A stretch of DNA of 26,653 nt, taken from contig CAMVNN010000009.1 in assembly GCA_947168865.1 (NCBI GenBank), positions 1-26,653 of the forward strand, read 5' to 3'. Each line of letters begins with the position of its first letter. Position 1 is the stretch's first letter. This DNA comes from an uncultured Bacillota bacterium. Lineage in GTDB: Bacteria > Bacillota_I > Bacilli_A > RF39 > UBA660. Of the stretch, positions 1 to 6,934 are shown in pieces. The position numbers and the translations under genes were made by a program. Under the pieces are notes generated by a model that was given only the letters and a program-made list of their open reading frames with translations, did no database searches and was not told the origin of the DNA.

Positions 1-28
1 TTTTTAATCAACTGTTTTTTTTATTTAA

Positions 29-50
29 TGTCTACCAATTGGGGTTCACA
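29..50 (-). repeat. possible IS3/IS150-type terminal inverted repeat at the window edge
   Basis: Read on the minus strand, this stretch contains ACCCCAATTGGTAGACA. It matches 15 of 17 positions of ACCCCAATTAGTTGACA at the left end of the complete IS element at 3292-3312. The minus-strand sequence begins TGTGAACCCC, a TG start usual for IS3-family ends. If real, the element extends leftward out of the window, so only its tip is seen here. No transposase is visible in the 28 bases left of it, so this is inference from end similarity. Confidence 0.45.
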
Positions 51-65
51 TCATTAACCGTTTTT

Positions 66-548
66 TTAATTTACTTTAACCGACTTTGCATATTTAAGAA
101 ATTCTTTTTCTAATGACTTACGATCATCATATTTACCAAAGAAATTCAATAACCAGAAACCATTTTCACCTTTATAAAGTGCAGACATATCATAATATCT
201 ATCATCTTCAGTTGTCGAATCATAAGTAAAATAGTAGAAATCATTTTCCTTATTTATTTTGACGTTTTTATTGTTAGCAACTAAAACAGCATTAGCATAA
301 TCATCTAAAGTTGATTCATCGCTTAAATTTATCTTTGCTAAATCATCAAAACTTTCTTCTAAGACAGTTAAACCAGATTTTTTAGATATAAAATAATAAT
401 TAACACCTTCATAAGTATTTTCTTTAAAACTATCGTTTAAAGTTATTTTGAAGTCATCCTTCTTGAATAATTTATCTTTAGTATTGCAACCTGTAAGAGT
501 AAGTAAAGATAAAAATATGAATGCTAAAAGTAGTATGTTTTTTTTCAT
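66..548 (-). CDS. small lipoprotein of unknown function
   Basis: This encodes a 160-aa secreted lipoprotein. The ATG at 546-548 is chosen because AAGGAGG lies just upstream (about 554-560) and the protein then begins with a proper signal peptide: MKK, a hydrophobic stretch at residues 5-18, and a lipobox L18-T19-G20-C21. Cys21 should be lipidated and anchor the protein to the outer face of the membrane. A longer reading from 593 would put 15 extra residues before the signal and has no ribosome site. The mature part is charged and rich in Lys, Asp and Tyr, with no domain I recognise. It is divergent from the HExxH gene at 652. Confidence 0.85.
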   Translation of the reverse strand: MKKNILLLAFIFLSLLTLTGCNTKDKLFKKDDFKITLNDSFKENTYEGVNYYFISKKSGLTVLEESFDDLAKINLSDESTLDDYANAVLVANNKNVKINKENDFYYFTYDSTTEDDRYYDMSALYKGENGFWLLNFFGKYDDRKSLEKEFLKYAKSVKVN

Positions 549-566
549 AGTTCCTCCTTGGCGTTT

Positions 567-590
567 ATTATAACATAATTGTATAAAAAT
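567..590 (-). promoter_or_regulatory. promoter of the lipoprotein gene
   Basis: The minus strand shows a -10 TATAAT (567-572) with an AT-rich upstream region and a weak -35 (TTTGAT/TTGATT) 15-16 bases away. It lies back to back with the promoter at 602-630. Confidence 0.55.
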
Positions 591-601
591 CAAAGAAAAT
601 A

Positions 602-630
602 TTGCTTGATTTTTTAAAAATAAGTATAAT
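602..630 (+). promoter_or_regulatory. promoter of the HExxH gene
   Basis: TTGCTT at 602-607 and TATAAT at 625-630 are separated by 17 bases. The ATG at 652 follows a GGGTGG ribosome site. Confidence 0.65.
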
Positions 631-651
631 AATTGTAATTCGGGTGGTTTA

Positions 652-1524
652 ATGACTTTAAGAAATATAAATAAAAAAAATGTTGCTGCGTTTATTGATG
701 AATTATTTGATTATTATTGTCTTATTGATTCCAATTATGAGAAAGTAATTTATACTAAAAATTCACCACGTAATAATGCGGGATGGTATCACTACTATCA
801 AGGAAAACACTTAATTAATATCAATATACCAAACATTATGACATTAACTTCACTTATTAACAATAAAAGTTTTAATAATATTGATTTTTATACTTTTGTA
901 GCATTTATAGTAGGCCATGAATATCGTCATTTTTTGCAAACTAGATATGCTAAAGAAGGGGTATATTATGAAGGATGCCATGAATCTGATATTCTTGCTG
1001 ATGAACTTGTTATTTATATTAAAATGTTTTTTGATCAATATTATTTATTAAATAAGGGTTTTATTAGATTTGAAGAAGATGCTGAGGCTTTTGCAATTAA
1101 AAATACGCTTTCATTTTTTAAAGATAATTATTCAAATATAGATTCTGAAAAAGCTCTTATTAATGTTCTAAACTATTATGCTCGCATGCAAGAAAGAGCA
1201 GGTATTATTTCGACAATTCCTTTATTTTTTAATGGTATTGATGATGTTTTAAATAGAATTGATGAACGTATTAAAAATAGCCGAAGAATACCTTCTCTTA
1301 ATGCTACTTTAGATGTTAAAAATCCTATATGTTATGAAGTTCAAAAAATGTTTGATTTAGATAAAGAAAAAATGCTTTCAAAATTAATGATAGCAAGATA
1401 TGAATCTTTAGATGATGGATATATGCAAGATTTATTGGTTGCTAAAAAAATATTATCTTTAATTAGTTATCCTGAAAAGAGTTTAGAAGCATTTCCAGCT
1501 TTAAAAAAAATTTATAAAAAGTAA
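652..1524 (+). CDS. HExxH-containing protein, putative zinc metallopeptidase
   Basis: The 290-aa protein has no signal peptide or membrane segment, so it is probably cytoplasmic. It contains VGHEYRHF with H89-E90-Y91-R92-H93, the HExxH signature of zincin metallopeptidases. About 50 residues downstream is an acidic stretch, FEEDAEAFA (140-148), that could supply the third zinc ligand, as Glu does in ImmA/IrrE-like proteins. I do not recognise the rest, and the substrate is unknown. The gene has its own promoter and a weak AT-only terminator (1522-1546), so it looks monocistronic. It could instead be a structural zinc protein or an inactive relative. The motif is seen directly; the peptidase role is inference. 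Confidence 0.75.
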   Translation: MTLRNINKKNVAAFIDELFDYYCLIDSNYEKVIYTKNSPRNNAGWYHYYQGKHLININIPNIMTLTSLINNKSFNNIDFYTFVAFIVGHEYRHFLQTRYAKEGVYYEGCHESDILADELVIYIKMFFDQYYLLNKGFIRFEEDAEAFAIKNTLSFFKDNYSNIDSEKALINVLNYYARMQERAGIISTIPLFFNGIDDVLNRIDERIKNSRRIPSLNATLDVKNPICYEVQKMFDLDKEKMLSKLMIARYESLDDGYMQDLLVAKKILSLISYPEKSLEAFPALKKIYKK

Positions 1525-1546
1525 ATATTATTATATTTATTTTTTT
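1522..1546 (+). terminator. weak AT-only terminator
   Basis: TAAATAT (1522-1528), loop tatt, ATATTTA (1533-1539), then a T run to 1546. The stem begins at the stop codon of the HExxH gene. It has no G or C, so it is weak. Confidence 0.45.
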
Positions 1547-1577
1547 ATGCTATAATTCATATAGTAGGGTGATAGTC

Positions 1578-3287
1578 ATGAGAGAAAAACTTATGAATTT
1601 AGATAAGAAAACATATATAATAGCAGGAGCTATAGTCTTAGTTTTGGTTCTAGTATTAGTTATTAATTATTTATCTTTAAGCAATATAGATTTAACATTA
1701 CGCAGTCAGAATGTCGTTTTAAATATTGGAGATGATTGGGAAGATCCTGGAGTAGTTTGCTATAAAAATGGTGAGAATTTGACTTCTTCAGTTAAAACTG
1801 ATAGTAATGTAAATCTATCAAAAACGGGAATTTATACTGTAAAATACAAGATTAGATCAGGACTGTTATCTAAAAGTGTAAAACGTGAAGTTGTTGTTTT
1901 AGATACTAATGCTTCAAGTGATATATCTTTTAAATTAAATGGTGGAAGCTATGCCTATTTGCTTAAAGGAAATAAGTATAATGAAGCAGGTTATACGGCT
2001 TTTGATAAAATTGACGGTGATATTTCAAACAGGGTTCAAATAATCGGGAATATTAATAGTAATCTTGATGGAATGTATGAACTTAAATATATTGTGAAAA
2101 ATAGTCGAGGAGTTGTAAAAAAACTTATACGTCGTGTTGAAGTTTATACATTTGAGTTTAACGCTTCACTTAAATACTCTAATTATGTTAAAGAAAACGA
2201 AATAATTATTAATATTACTGATAAAAATTATCGATATACTATTTTACCAAATGGTGAAACAACTTATGAAAAAATTATTCATTATCTAGTTCATGAAAAT
2301 GATTTATATTCATTTAAATTTTATGATGAAAACAATAATGCATTTAACTATCATTTAGAAGTAAATAATATCGATTTAGAAAGCCCAACAGGAAGTTGTA
2401 CATATACTTTATATGATAAAAGTGGCGATATAACTGTTGAGGCTACTGATGATGGAAATATTAAGGGATATATATATAAATACGGAAGTAATGAAAGCAA
2501 AATGGTAAGTGATACAACTTATCACGTTGATACTTTAGATAGTCAAGCTTCAGTTTTAGTTTATGATGATGCTTCAAATTATGCAAATCTTAAATGCGAA
2601 GTAGTTGATAAATCCACGAAAATAGGGCGCAGTTATGTCCTTAAAGAAATTGTAAATTCTAAAGGTAAGAAGCACTATTATTGGTTTTATACACCTGCTA
2701 ATAGTGTACGCCAAAATTTGCCCCTTCTTATTTATTTACATGGTGATGGCGGTAGGAAAAATACGGCAGCTGTAAATAATTATGCGTATCCAAACTTTGT
2801 AAGTACGGGAATGGATTTCCCATTTTACATGATTGCTCCTTATGTCAATAATGAAAGTGATTTTAGACTTGATAGTGAGCAAGAAACAATTCTTGAAATA
2901 ATAAGAAGTTTATCATCTACTCATAACATAGATTCTAATCGAATCATGATATCAGGCGGTTCTTCAGGAGCTAGGGGAGCTTATATGATGGCGGCCAAAT
3001 ATAAGACTTTATTCTCATGTTTAGTTATTGGCTCAGGAATTACTAATGGAATGGATCCTGAAAATCTTACTCATTTGCCAATTTGGATTTTTCATGGAAA
3101 ATCAGATACTGTTATTTCATATGGCGATGTTGAAAAAAGAGTTGAACGTATTAATGCAGCCGGAGGTAATGCTAAATTTACATTAGTCGATGGTGGTCAT
3201 GGTATAACAGAAACAGTATTCAAATATCCAGAATTGATTGAGTGGATGGTTAATCAAAGATTAGACAACAATAAAAAGAACAATTAG
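1578..3287 (+). CDS. membrane-anchored Ig-like (DUF5011) and alpha/beta-hydrolase protein
   Basis: The 569-aa protein starts at ATG 1578, preceded by AGGGTGAT; a GTG at 1569 lies inside that ribosome site. Residues 13-31 form one transmembrane helix, and the rest should lie outside the cell. Two DUF5011/HYR-type Ig-like modules follow (about 36-108 and 109-190; the first has VLNIGDDWEDPG). A divergent linker leads to an alpha/beta hydrolase from about 380. It has the oxyanion segment LHGDGG (H388) and a GGSSG elbow with S462. D510 in GKSDTVI and H541 in GGHGITE complete the triad. The layout matches prolyl-oligopeptidase/esterase (PHB-depolymerase-like) folds. A surface esterase or peptidase is likely; the substrate is unknown. 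An IS element follows directly and supplies the last base of the stop codon. Confidence 0.85.
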   Translation: MREKLMNLDKKTYIIAGAIVLVLVLVLVINYLSLSNIDLTLRSQNVVLNIGDDWEDPGVVCYKNGENLTSSVKTDSNVNLSKTGIYTVKYKIRSGLLSKSVKREVVVLDTNASSDISFKLNGGSYAYLLKGNKYNEAGYTAFDKIDGDISNRVQIIGNINSNLDGMYELKYIVKNSRGVVKKLIRRVEVYTFEFNASLKYSNYVKENEIIINITDKNYRYTILPNGETTYEKIIHYLVHENDLYSFKFYDENNNAFNYHLEVNNIDLESPTGSCTYTLYDKSGDITVEATDDGNIKGYIYKYGSNESKMVSDTTYHVDTLDSQASVLVYDDASNYANLKCEVVDKSTKIGRSYVLKEIVNSKGKKHYYWFYTPANSVRQNLPLLIYLHGDGGRKNTAAVNNYAYPNFVSTGMDFPFYMIAPYVNNESDFRLDSEQETILEIIRSLSSTHNIDSNRIMISGGSSGARGAYMMAAKYKTLFSCLVIGSGITNGMDPENLTHLPIWIFHGKSDTVISYGDVEKRVERINAAGGNAKFTLVDGGHGITETVFKYPELIEWMVNQRLDNNKKNN

Positions 3288-3291
3288 ATAA

Positions 3292-3312
3292 AGTACCCCA
3301 ATTAGTTGACAC
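3292..3312 (+). repeat. IS left terminal inverted repeat
   Basis: AGTACCCCAATTAGTTGACA. It pairs with the right end at 4477-4497 (16/20) and contains the TTGACA at 3306-3311. Confidence 0.75.
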
Positions 3313-3351
3313 ATAAAAAAAAGAAATATGTGATAAAATTAAGTCAACTAA
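3302..3351 (+). promoter_or_regulatory. IS promoter and nested 9-bp inverted repeat before orfA
   Basis: TTAGTTGAC (3302-3310) is exactly inverted as GTCAACTAA (3343-3351). The second arm abuts the orfA ribosome site AAGGAGG (3350-3356). Inside lies an extended -10, TGaTAAAAT (3331-3339). RNA started there would lack the first arm, while RNA coming from the upstream gene would contain both and could fold over the ribosome site. Confidence 0.6.
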
Positions 3352-3366
3352 GGAGGTACTTTTTCT

Positions 3367-3657
3367 ATGGCAAAAAAAGGTCAAAAACAAAACAGAATTG
3401 ATGAGGAATTGATTCTGAAAATAGTTAAAGAAAAGAAGAAAGGAAAAACATATTCATATTTAGCTAATAAATATGGTGTATCAGATGGAAGCATAGCTAC
3501 TTGGGTAAGGAAATATACCTATAAAGGATATATAACAAGAGAAAAACAAGGTGTTAAGAAAAATCCATCAAATATGACAATTGAGGAATTAAGAATTGAG
3601 GTGGATATATTAAAAAAATTCCAAGCCTTCCTCAAACAACAACAAGAAAGAAAATAG
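3367..3657 (+). CDS. IS3-family transposase OrfA
   Basis: The 96-aa basic protein carries a helix-turn-helix (about residues 10-50, with YLANKYGVSDGSIATWVRKY). A coiled coil follows (about 70-95, MTIEELRIEVDILKKFQAFL). It is the DNA-binding half of an IS150-type transposase and binds the element's ends. Seven A's at 3612-3618 (tta aaa aaa ttc in the orfA frame) form an A_AAA_AAA slippery site. From there the -1 frame stays open into orfB. OrfA alone normally acts as an inhibitor, and the OrfAB fusion made by frameshifting is the active transposase; this is family knowledge. The ribosome site AAGGAGGT is strong and well spaced. Confidence 0.92.
   Translation: MAKKGQKQNRIDEELILKIVKEKKKGKTYSYLANKYGVSDGSIATWVRKYTYKGYITREKQGVKKNPSNMTIEELRIEVDILKKFQAFLKQQQERK
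3612..3618 (+). other. probable programmed -1 frameshift site (A7)
   Basis: The heptamer A AAA AAA sits near the end of orfA. After a -1 slip the reading continues as IPSLPQTTTRKKIEFVEL and then, without a stop, through the ATG at 3699 into orfB. This is the usual way IS150-type elements make OrfAB. Confidence 0.7.
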
Positions 3658-3698
3658 AATTTGTAGAATTAAATAAGAACAAATATAAAATATCAACT

Positions 3699-4451
3699 AT
3701 GTGTAGAGTATTAAATATAACGAGACAAAATTATTATAAATATAGAAAAACAGTTGATAAAGATTATAATGATTATTTGGTAATTAAGAAGGTATTTGAG
3801 GAAGGCAAAGAATTATATGGAGCTAGAAGGTTAAAAAAAGCTATATTAAATGAAATAGGATGGATTGTTAATTTAAAGAAAATAAGAAGAATAATGAAAA
3901 AATATGATATGAAAGTTAAGTATCATAAAGTATTTAGAAAAAATATGATAGCTAAAGTAATAGAAGAGAATGTTAAACCAAATTTATTAAAAAGAAATTT
4001 TAATTGTGAACATATTAATCAAAAATGGTCAACAGATATAACATACATTATTCATAATGGTAAGAGAGCTTATTTATCATCAATAATGGATTTATATACA
4101 AGAAATATTATTGCCTATAAGATAAGTTATCATATGGATAATACACTCGTTATGGATACATTAAATGAAGCTATTCGTAAACAAAAAGATGTGCATGGAG
4201 TAATCTTGCATTCAGATCAAGGTTTCCAATACACATCTAACGAATACAAAGCTATCTGCGAGTCAAATGGAATAATAATTTCCATGAGCCATAAAGGTTC
4301 TCCCGTAGATAACTCACCTATAGAGAGTTTCCATTCCAATCTTAAAAGAGAAACTCTCCGTAGTTATAATATCACATCTTTGAAAGAATATATACAACTT
4401 GTTAAAGATTGGATATTATTTTATAATACAAATAGAATTAGACTTAAATAG
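3699..4451 (+). CDS. IS3-family transposase OrfB (DDE integrase core)
   Basis: This 250-aa catalytic half has an HTH_21-like N-terminus (ITRQNYYKYRK, GARRLKKAI) and an rve integrase core. The catalytic triad is intact: D113 (WSTDITY), D173 (HSDQGFQ) and E209 (SPIESFHSNLKRE), with exactly 35 residues between the last two. It is probably translated mainly as the OrfAB fusion, because the frame is open from the A7 slip site at 3612 and the ATG at 3699 has no good ribosome site. It ends at FYNTNRIRLK. Relatives usually continue about 15 residues (a G-x-SP-x-EYR segment), so the tail may be shortened by a TAG. Confidence 0.9.
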   Translation: MCRVLNITRQNYYKYRKTVDKDYNDYLVIKKVFEEGKELYGARRLKKAILNEIGWIVNLKKIRRIMKKYDMKVKYHKVFRKNMIAKVIEENVKPNLLKRNFNCEHINQKWSTDITYIIHNGKRAYLSSIMDLYTRNIIAYKISYHMDNTLVMDTLNEAIRKQKDVHGVILHSDQGFQYTSNEYKAICESNGIIISMSHKGSPVDNSPIESFHSNLKRETLRSYNITSLKEYIQLVKDWILFYNTNRIRLK

Positions 4452-4476
4452 AAAACACGTATCTCTTTTTTAATAC

Positions 4477-4497
4477 GTGTCAACTATATAGGTTACA
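4477..4497 (+). repeat. IS right terminal inverted repeat
   Basis: Reverse complement TGTAACCTATATAGTTGACA matches the left end at 16 of 20 positions, with AGTTGACAC fully conserved. Confidence 0.7.
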
Positions 4498-4502
4498 TTA
4501 TC

Positions 4503-5453
4503 TTAATGTTCTTTTTTTATTGTCACTGTATGAAGGATAGCCATATATTTGTTAACGTTGAATTCATCATAATTATCAATTGATTTGGCCCCATTTATTT
4601 GATATTCTATGATTCCATATAAATTATCATAGAATTTAATCTCAGCATTAAATATAATATCTCCATTTGAAAATCCCGTAAATCCTGTTTTGACTTCACG
4701 ATTTAGAAAAACATATTCTTTAGTTTCACCAATTCTTGAAGAAGCTGAATTATAAAAATTACTTTGATTAATAAACTTAAATGATATAAAAGATGGCCCA
4801 GAATCATCCACTAAAGTAAAATATTCATTGCTACCACCAACAACCTTTAAGTTGTTTGGAACAATAAAAGTTATGAGATATGGAATATTATCTAAAGTAA
4901 CTTTGAAAGTCATATCTTTAAAATAATCTGGATAATCATTTCCAATATGAACACCACAATTTTTACATATAATATCGTATGGATTAATCATATTATGGCA
5001 ATTTTTACATTCGACTGTTGGATTCATTAAAATACTAATTGGAACTTGATAAGCAGCACGATTAGTATCACGATCATTGATTCTTTGAGATTTGATTACA
5101 TCATTAAATGCTTTTTCATACATTTCTTTCCCTTCAGGTTTAAGAAATTGCAAACTTGAATTAACATAATTGAAGAATATTTCACGAGTTGCCGTATTTA
5201 TTCTAAAAGCTGCTGAAATACTTCCATCACTTTTTGAACTAATAATGTAATAAAAATTAGCAATAGCATTTTCAATTTGATCATCATTAGTTATTAAATT
5301 GTTGTTTTTTAAAAACGAAATTGCAGTATCTAAAAGCCTTTTTTTAATTTCTAAATTATCAATTATGTTATTACACATAATTAAGCCACATCCTGGGCAT
5401 TCAATTCCTTGAAACTGTGTTCCACATCTTCCACAGACATTAAATTCATTCAT
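4503..5453 (-). CDS. double zinc-ribbon protein of unknown function
   Basis: The 316-aa protein is read from the ATG at 5451-5453. Further upstream, the strand is occupied by this gene's -10 and a tRNA terminator, which rules out a longer N-terminus. Two four-cysteine zinc ribbons are evident: C7, C10, C19, C22 and C149, C152, C163, C166, both of the CxxC...CxxC type. An alpha-rich segment lies between them and a beta-rich C-terminal domain follows (about 170-316). There is no signal peptide or membrane helix. Such ribbons bind nucleic acid or hold domains together; I do not recognise the C-terminal domain. The stop codon is in the TTA next to the IS element, so the gene was convergent and stop-overlapping with the hydrolase gene before insertion. 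Confidence 0.8.
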   Translation of the reverse strand: MNEFNVCGRCGTQFQGIECPGCGLIMCNNIIDNLEIKKRLLDTAISFLKNNNLITNDDQIENAIANFYYIISSKSDGSISAAFRINTATREIFFNYVNSSLQFLKPEGKEMYEKAFNDVIKSQRINDRDTNRAAYQVPISILMNPTVECKNCHNMINPYDIICKNCGVHIGNDYPDYFKDMTFKVTLDNIPYLITFIVPNNLKVVGGSNEYFTLVDDSGPSFISFKFINQSNFYNSASSRIGETKEYVFLNREVKTGFTGFSNGDIIFNAEIKFYDNLYGIIEYQINGAKSIDNYDEFNVNKYMAILHTVTIKKEH

Positions 5454-5475
5454 ATTTTTCCTACTTTCTGAAATA

Positions 5476-5504
5476 ATTATATAATAGTATGCTTTTTTTG
5501 ACAA
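5476..5504 (-). promoter_or_regulatory. promoter of the zinc-ribbon gene
   Basis: The minus strand has TTGTCA (5499-5504) and TATAAT (5476-5481) with a 17-base spacer. Its -35 touches the T-tract of the tRNA terminator. Confidence 0.8.
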
Positions 5505-5505
5505 C

Positions 5506-5532
5506 AAAAAAAACTAATTCAAAACGAATTAG
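5506..5532 (-). terminator. terminator of the tRNA operon
   Basis: On the minus strand: CTAATTC (5526-5532), loop, GAATTAG (5514-5520), then eight T's (5506-5513). It is downstream of the tRNA-Leu gene. Confidence 0.85.
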
Positions 5533-5546
5533 CTTTAAATTCTAGA

Positions 5547-5630
5547 TGGTGCAGGTGAAGGGACTTGAACCCCCATGGATAAACCGCTAGATCCTAAGTC
5601 TAGTGCGTCTGCCAATTTCGCCACACCTGC
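5547..5630 (-). tRNA. tRNA-Leu (anticodon UAG)
   Basis: An 84-nt class II tRNA with encoded CCA (5547-5549). Acceptor stem GCAGGTG pairs with CACCTGC. The anticodon stem CTAGA/TCTAG encloses the loop CTTAGGA, giving UAG, which reads CUN leucine codons. The long variable arm and the GTTCAAGTC T-arm are clear. It is second in a two-tRNA minus-strand operon. Confidence 0.95.
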
Positions 5631-5634
5631 ATAG

Positions 5635-5710
5635 TGGTGGACCCTGTAGGATTCGAACCTACAACCCCCCGGTTATGAGCCGGATGCACTAACCGTTGTG
5701 CTAAGGGTCC
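5635..5710 (-). tRNA. tRNA with CAT anticodon, probably tRNA-Ile2 (lysidine type)
   Basis: A 76-nt tRNA with encoded CCA. Acceptor stem GGACCCT pairs with AGGGTCC, the T-arm is GTAGGTTCGAATCCTAC, and the loop CTCATAA gives a CAT anticodon. CAT is used by initiator Met, elongator Met and the AUA-decoding Ile tRNA modified by TilS. The GGACC acceptor start and CCGG anticodon stem resemble Bacillus-type tRNA-Ile2 more than Met tRNAs, from memory. It is the first gene of the operon and separated from tRNA-Leu by 4 bases. Confidence 0.85.
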
Positions 5711-5726
5711 CTCTTGCTACTGCTAT

Positions 5727-5755
5727 ATAATAACACAATCCCAAATAATTTGCAA
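5727..5755 (-). promoter_or_regulatory. promoter of the tRNA operon
   Basis: The minus strand has TTGCAA (5750-5755), a 17-base spacer and TATTAT (5727-5732), about 16 bases before the first tRNA. Confidence 0.75.
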
Positions 5756-5829
5756 GAATTTTAATAAACTTTTTTATTTCTCGACAGGAAATGACAGAGA
5801 AAAAAAGTATATTATTCTTGGGTGATGTT

Positions 5830-6267
5830 ATGAAGAAACTAATTGGAGTTGTTATTCTTGCAATTATTTCTGGTGTCCTTTTTTCTTTATTTGTTTTTAG
5901 TAAATATGAAGAGAGCGAAGTATCAAAAGAAATTAATAAAATCTATTTTATTCAACAAGGAGTTTATTCTAATTATAGTAATATGATTAAAAATACAGAT
6001 AAATTAGAAGCTTATACTTATGAAAAAAGTAACAATAAATACTATGTTTATGTTTGTTTTACTACTAAAAAAGATAATATTAGTTTGATTGAGAAGTATT
6101 TTAAATCCTTAAACTATAGTGTTTCTATTAAAGAAGTAGAATCAAATAATATCAATTTTTTTAGTATTTTAACCGAATATGATTATTTAATGTCAGCTAT
6201 AACAAAGGAAGAAACTGTTAAAAATATATGTAAACAGTTGGTAAAAAAGTATGAAGAGATTAAATAG
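5830..6267 (+). CDS. small membrane-anchored protein, first gene of the radC operon
   Basis: This is a 145-aa protein of unknown function. The ATG at 5830 is chosen for GGGTGATG upstream and because it starts directly with MKK and one transmembrane helix (about 4-25). An upstream ATG at 5791 would only add a charged leader and has its AGGA too close. The remainder should be extracytoplasmic. It contains a Tyr-rich beta/alpha segment (KYYVYVCFTT...IEKYFKSLNYSVSIKEV) that loosely recalls a SPOR fold; this is a weak impression. Its last 17 bases overlap the radC start, implying coupled translation. It sits where maf lies in Bacillus but is unrelated to it. Confidence 0.75.
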   Translation: MKKLIGVVILAIISGVLFSLFVFSKYEESEVSKEINKIYFIQQGVYSNYSNMIKNTDKLEAYTYEKSNNKYYVYVCFTTKKDNISLIEKYFKSLNYSVSIKEVESNNINFFSILTEYDYLMSAITKEETVKNICKQLVKKYEEIK

Positions 6268-6934
6268 TGTGAAGGAATTACCTAGAAATGACAGACCGAG
6301 TGAAAAATTAAAAAAATATGGAGTTGAAAGCTTAAATAATGAAGAACTTTTAACAATTTTAATTGGTAGTGGTAATAAATATAGTACGGTAAGAGAATTG
6401 AGTTTAAAGATATTAACAAATATTAAAGACATAAGTAATCTTACTAGCATTAATTATGAAATGTTAGCTAGTATTAAGGGACTTGGTCCATCTAAAATAT
6501 CAATTATACTTGCAGCTGTAGAATTATCAAGGAGGATTAAGAAAATAGAATTAATCGATGTTAAAATAGATAGCTCAGAAAAAGTATTTAATTACTTCAA
6601 AAATTTATTTTTAGATGAAATGCAAGAATGCTTTTATGCTGTTTATTTAGATGCAAGTAAAAAAGTCATAAAGATAAAACTCTTATTTAAAGGAACTTTA
6701 GATCATAGCTTAGTTCATCCAAGGGAACTCTTTAAAGAAGCCTATCTTATAAGTGCTTCTTCAATAATATGTGTTCATAATCATCCAAGTGGAAATATTG
6801 TGCCATCTAAAGAAGATAAAATGTTGACTGATAATTTAGTCAGGATAGGCTTAATACATGGAATACCAGTTATAGATCACTTAATAATTGGAAAAAATAC
6901 TTACTATAGTTTCTTTGAAAGTGGTGATATATGA
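6251..6934 (+). CDS. radC: RadC/YeeS-family JAMM protein
   Basis: The 227-aa protein has the full RadC layout. The N-terminal SVKELPRNDRPSEKLKKYG leads to a helix-hairpin-helix region with IKGLGPSK (75-82). A MPN/JAMM metalloprotease-like domain follows, with H176-x-H178, S186 and D189 in VHNHPSGNIVPSKED. The cellular role of RadC is unsettled; the old assignment to DNA repair is not well supported, though the family is linked to DNA processing. The ATG at 6251 overlaps the preceding gene. A GTG at 6269, just before the conserved VKELP, is an alternative start. In Bacillus radC also sits directly before mreBCD, as here before an MreC-like gene, with which it shares an ATGA overlap. Confidence 0.93.
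   Translation: MKRLNSVKELPRNDRPSEKLKKYGVESLNNEELLTILIGSGNKYSTVRELSLKILTNIKDISNLTSINYEMLASIKGLGPSKISIILAAVELSRRIKKIELIDVKIDSSEKVFNYFKNLFLDEMQECFYAVYLDASKKVIKIKLLFKGTLDHSLVHPRELFKEAYLISASSIICVHNHPSGNIVPSKEDKMLTDNLVRIGLIHGIPVIDHLIIGKNTYYSFFESGDI

Larger units (their letters stand above)
3287..4502 (+). mobile_element. IS3-family (IS150-type) insertion sequence
   Basis: About 1.2 kb with two overlapping-frame genes, orfA and orfB. Its ends share AGTTGACAC: 3292-3312 on the left and the reverse complement of 4477-4497 on the right match at 16 of 20 positions. The similarity continues outward (GATAAAGTA versus GATAATGTA), so the ends may be 3287 and 4502, flanked by TTA at 3284-3286 and 4503-4505, a 3-bp target duplication as expected for this group. 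A hairpin (ACACGTAT 4455-4462 with ATACGTGT 4473-4480) overlaps the right end. Exact ends are uncertain because they do not show the usual TG...CA. Confidence 0.85.

Noticed and set aside
3367..4451. The frame change between orfA and orfB could be a disabling frameshift.
   Set aside because: The A7 site, the open -1 frame and the family's normal OrfAB fusion show it is programmed.
5547..5710. The two tRNAs as an IS or phage attachment site.
   Set aside because: No integrase and no repeated tRNA 3' end are seen nearby.
6932..6934. TGA might encode Trp, given the mycoplasma-like base content.
   Set aside because: TGA ends radC, the MreC-like and SpoIVFA-like genes exactly at overlaps with the next genes, and Trp is TGG throughout.
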